This document shows positions 6,680 to 8,949 of a stretch of 8,949 nt of DNA, one piece after another. Source of the DNA: Methanobacteriaceae archaeon (GTDB taxonomy: Archaea > Methanobacteriota > Methanobacteria > Methanobacteriales > Methanobacteriaceae); the NCBI GenBank assembly GCA_030681145.1, contig JAUXXK010000082.1, positions 1 to 8,949 on the forward strand. Direction: 5' to 3'. The stretch's first letter is position 1. Every line of letters begins with the position of its first letter. A program made the position numbers and the translations under genes. The notes below the pieces were generated by a model. That model had not been told where the DNA came from, made no database searches, and saw only the letters and a list, made by a program, of their open reading frames with translations.

Positions 6680-7488
6680 GTGAAATAAAATTAACTCTTA
6701 AAAAACAATCACCAGTTCCTATAGAAACTCCTAACATTAAACCAGATGTTTTTGCAGGTAAAACTATTGATGAGATTAAAGAATTAGAAATCATGCTGGG
6801 AAACAATAAGGTTAAACTCTCTGATTTCTTTGATGTTGAAGGAGAACCTGCTGAAACTCCTGAAGAAATAAAAATTGTTATTGAAGGCGATAGTAGTAAT
6901 ATTAAACGAATTGGACAGGGGATGAAAGCCGGTGAAATTCTCGTTAAAGGTGACGTTAATATGTACGTTGGCTTAGAGATGGAAGGTGGTAAATTAACTG
7001 TTGAAGGAAATACTTCTACTTGGGCCGGCCAAGATATGAAAGGCGGAGAACTAGAAATCTTGGGAAATACTGGGGATTATTTAGGATCTTCTTATCGTGG
7101 TGACTGGAGAGGAATGAGTGGGGGTATTATAACCGTCCACGGGAATGTTGGATACGAAATGGCGGAGTACATGGGCGGTGGAAAAATTTTGGTAAAAGGA
7201 AATGCCGACCAAATGCCGGGAATCCACATGAGTAGTGGTCTGGTAATCATAGAAGGTAATGTCCCTTCTAGAACTGGGGGTGAAATGACAGGAGGAACTA
7301 TAGTAGTTCAAGGAGTTGTCGATTCATTCTTACCTGGATTTGAATTTTTGGGTGTCGAAAAGAACATCGAAATTGAAGGAACAGAATTTTTGGGAGCATT
7401 CTATAAATTCAAAGGCGATTATGCAATGAAAGGTGCCAATGGAACCGTTTACGTGGCTGTCGCCGGAAATAAACATATAGTTCCCTAA
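6676..7488 (+). CDS. fwdC: FwdC: beta-helix scaffold subunit (GltS C-terminal-like)
   Basis: Structural subunit of 270 residues related to the C-terminal GXGXG beta-helix domain of glutamate synthase; in the known complex it packs FwdA against FwdB/FwdD. The core is built from at least seven imperfect turns of about 20 residues with the pattern G-G-x-[IL]-x-[IV]-x-G-[ND]: near residues 86-94, 104-113, 123-132, 149-158, 168-177, 187-196 and 206-215. The first 60 residues are a non-repetitive arm. GGTGA at 6667-6671 precedes the ATG, which overlaps the fwdA stop by four bases (ATGA), so translation is probably coupled to fwdA. It has no catalytic or cofactor motif, as expected. Length, repeats and operon position all agree with FwdC. 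Confidence 0.95.
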   Translation: MSEIKLTLKKQSPVPIETPNIKPDVFAGKTIDEIKELEIMLGNNKVKLSDFFDVEGEPAETPEEIKIVIEGDSSNIKRIGQGMKAGEILVKGDVNMYVGLEMEGGKLTVEGNTSTWAGQDMKGGELEILGNTGDYLGSSYRGDWRGMSGGIITVHGNVGYEMAEYMGGGKILVKGNADQMPGIHMSSGLVIIEGNVPSRTGGEMTGGTIVVQGVVDSFLPGFEFLGVEKNIEIEGTEFLGAFYKFKGDYAMKGANGTVYVAVAGNKHIVP

Positions 7489-7499
7489 TAAAAATGAGC

Positions 7500-7504
7500 G
7501 AGGT
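7500..7504 (+). promoter_or_regulatory. Ribosome binding site fixing the fwdB start
   Basis: GAGGT seven bases before ATG 7512 is the only Shine-Dalgarno-like sequence here. The in-frame ATG at 7494 follows an A/T-rich run with no such site, so 7512 is chosen. The resulting residue numbering fits the known enzyme. Confidence 0.8.
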
Positions 7505-7511
7505 AATTTCT

Positions 7512-8810
7512 ATGGAATTAGTAAACAATGTAATTTGCCCTTTCTGCGGAACATTATGTGACGACATTGTCTGTAAAGTGGAAGATAATGAGGTAGTAGG
7601 GACATATAATGCCTGCATAATCGGACACAGTAAGTTTGTTCATGCTGAAGGTGCTATGAGATACACAAAGCCCCTCTTAAGAAAAGATGGGGATTTTGTG
7701 GAAATAAGCTATGAAGAGGCCATTGAGAAAGCTGCACAGATTTTAGTCGATGCTCAAAGACCACTCATGTATGGATGGAGCTGTACTGAATGTGAAGCTC
7801 AAGCTGCAGGAATGGCCTTAGCTGAAAATGTTAGGGCAATAGTTGATAATACTGCATCTGTATGTCACGGTCCTTCTCTTTTAGCTGTGCATGACACAGG
7901 ATATCCAGTATGTACTCTGGGAGAAGTTAAAAACCGTGCGGATGTAGTGGTTTATTGGGGTTGTAACCCATTCCACGCTCACCCTAGGCATATGTCTCGC
8001 CATACATTTGCAAGAGGATTTTTCAGAGAGCGAGGACGTTCTGACAGGACAGTTATAGTTGTAGACCCTAGAAAAAGTGACTCTTCTAAATTGGCAGACA
8101 TCCACCTTCAATTAGATTATAACAAGGATTACGAATTGGTTGATGCTATGAGGTCCCTTTTGATGGGTCACGATGTTCTTTATGATGAAGTAGCAGGCAT
8201 ACCTAAAGATCAGATTGTTGGTGCAGTAGAAGCATTGAAAAAAGCTCAATTTGGTACACTTTTCTTTGGTATGGGTATCACCCATAGTTTAGGAAAACAC
8301 CGAAATATTGATACGGCCATTATGATGGTTCAAGATCTCAATAATTTCGCCAAATGGAATCTTATACCGATGAGAGGTCACTACAATGTTAATGGGTTCA
8401 ACCAAGTTTGTACTTGGGAAAGTGGCTATCCATTCTGTGTTGATTTTGCTACAGGTACACCCAGATACAACCCGGGAGAAACTGGATCCAATGATGTTCT
8501 TCAAAATAAAGAGGCTGATGCAATGATGGTAGTGGCTTCTGATCCTGGAGCACACTTTCCACAGAGGGCTCTCGAGAGAATGGCGGAAATCCCTGTTATT
8601 GCAGTGGAACCACACCGGACACCTACTACTGAAATGGCTGATTTAATTATTCCACCTGCAATTGTGGGAATTGAAGCCCAAGGTACAGCTTATAGGATGG
8701 ATGGTGTTCCTCTCAAGATGAAAAAGTTAGTAGAAACTGATCTTCTATCTGATTTAGAAATCATGGAGAAAATCTTGGAAAAAGTCAAGGAAATTAGGGC
8801 TTCTAAATAA
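7512..8810 (+). CDS. fwdB: FwdB: tungstopterin formate dehydrogenase subunit, Cys form
   Basis: Reduces CO2 to formate at a tungsten-bisPGD centre, the first half-reaction of formylmethanofuran synthesis. From ATG 7512 it has 432 residues, the length I recall for Methanothermobacter FwdB. An N-terminal [4Fe-4S] site is formed by Cys9/12/16 in CPFCGTLC and probably Cys35. The metal ligand is Cys118 in ASVCHGPS, followed by His119, and Arg288 lies in PMRGH. Cys118, His119 and Arg288 carry the same numbers as the active-site residues I recall from the Methanothermobacter structure, which supports both function and start. The ligand codon is TGT, so this is the cysteine rather than selenocysteine form. 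The C-terminal dinucleotide-binding domain is absent and supplied by FwdD. FwdB of the W enzyme and FmdB of the Mo enzyme are close homologues, but the HFGDACB gene order favours the W operon. It is the last gene of the operon. Confidence 0.95.
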   Translation: MELVNNVICPFCGTLCDDIVCKVEDNEVVGTYNACIIGHSKFVHAEGAMRYTKPLLRKDGDFVEISYEEAIEKAAQILVDAQRPLMYGWSCTECEAQAAGMALAENVRAIVDNTASVCHGPSLLAVHDTGYPVCTLGEVKNRADVVVYWGCNPFHAHPRHMSRHTFARGFFRERGRSDRTVIVVDPRKSDSSKLADIHLQLDYNKDYELVDAMRSLLMGHDVLYDEVAGIPKDQIVGAVEALKKAQFGTLFFGMGITHSLGKHRNIDTAIMMVQDLNNFAKWNLIPMRGHYNVNGFNQVCTWESGYPFCVDFATGTPRYNPGETGSNDVLQNKEADAMMVVASDPGAHFPQRALERMAEIPVIAVEPHRTPTTEMADLIIPPAIVGIEAQGTAYRMDGVPLKMKKLVETDLLSDLEIMEKILEKVKEIRASK

Positions 8811-8813
8811 GAT

Positions 8814-8838
8814 AAAGTCTCTCCGGACTTTTTTTTTT
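8814..8838 (+). terminator. Hairpin and T10 terminator of the fwd operon
   Basis: AAAGTC (8814-8819) pairs with GACTTT (8826-8831) around a 6-nt loop, with T residues running unbroken from 8829 to 8838. It starts three bases after the fwdB stop. The oligo-T tract alone is a good archaeal terminator. This marks fwdB as the end of the transcript. Confidence 0.8.
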
Positions 8839-8949
8839 AGTTTTATGTTTAATATTTAATTTTTTTTTTTTTTTATTCTGAGGTTGTCTCATAAATTTGT
8901 TATGAAAATTTTTCCAATTTAAACAATTTTTTTTTTATGTGTTCGAATG
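8839..8949. other. AT-rich intergenic tail with two more long T-tracts
   Basis: No coding region is seen. There is a run of 15 T at 8860-8874, probably a back-up terminator, and a run of 10 T at 8927-8936. A small inverted repeat lies between them (TCATAA 8889-8894, TTATGA 8900-8905, 5-base loop). The sequence GAGGTTGTCTCAT around 8880-8891 resembles the ends of some insertion sequences, but no transposase or partner end lies inside the window. Confidence 0.5.

Noticed and set aside
7863..7865. Selenocysteine or other recoding at the FwdB or FdhA active sites
   Set aside because: The ligand codons are TGT (FwdB) and TGC (FdhA, 800-802); neither gene has an in-frame TGA.
4997..8615. Minus-strand open frames of 69-119 residues opposite fwdA, fwdC and fwdB
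   Set aside because: Each lies opposite a strongly conserved gene, is rich in residues typical of antisense translation, and has no domain or promoter evidence.

Overview
The window carries one strand of genes from a hydrogenotrophic methanogen, most likely of the order Methanobacteriales (Methanobacterium-like). The evidence is a complete seven-gene operon, fwdHFGDACB, for the tungsten-type formylmethanofuran dehydrogenase. This is the gene order known from Methanothermobacter. The AT-rich intergenic DNA, archaeal TATA-like box, GGAGG/GGTGA ribosome sites and oligo-T termination also fit. The genus is an inference from gene order and base composition.

Region 1 (about 2-2491) is the 3' portion of a large formate dehydrogenase alpha subunit gene. 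The reading frame is open to the left edge. Its first in-window codons encode an H-x3-C-x2-C-x5-C cluster motif as in NuoG and [FeFe]-hydrogenases, so the true start lies outside the window. The protein continues with two ferredoxin clusters, a Mo/W-bisPGD catalytic domain with Cys (not Sec) as metal ligand, and a C-terminal dinucleotide-binding domain. A hairpin plus T-run ends it.

Region 2 (2492-2781) is a very AT-rich intergenic stretch. It holds a terminator, several inverted repeats that could be operators, and a probable TATA box before fwdH.

Region 3 (2782-8810) is the fwd operon. FwdH is a helix-turn-helix plus two-cluster ferredoxin protein and may be regulatory. FwdF is an eight-cluster polyferredoxin and FwdG a two-cluster ferredoxin. 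FwdB and FwdD together form the formate dehydrogenase half, reducing CO2 to formate at a tungstopterin site. FwdA is a dinuclear-metal amidohydrolase that condenses formate with methanofuran, and FwdC is a beta-helix scaffold. The complex performs the first step of methanogenesis: CO2 + methanofuran + reduced ferredoxin to formylmethanofuran. Genes overlap or nearly abut, indicating one transcript with translational coupling. Three annotated-looking starts (fwdF, fwdD, fwdB) are better placed at internal ATGs with good ribosome sites.

Region 4 (8811-8949) has a strong hairpin/oligo-T terminator, two further long T-tracts and no gene.

I do not see an undescribed multi-gene system. The points most worth a second look are the HTH-ferredoxin fusion heading the operon, the bacterial-style modular formate dehydrogenase beside it, the extra CxxC pair in FwdF and the palindromes in the fwd upstream region.
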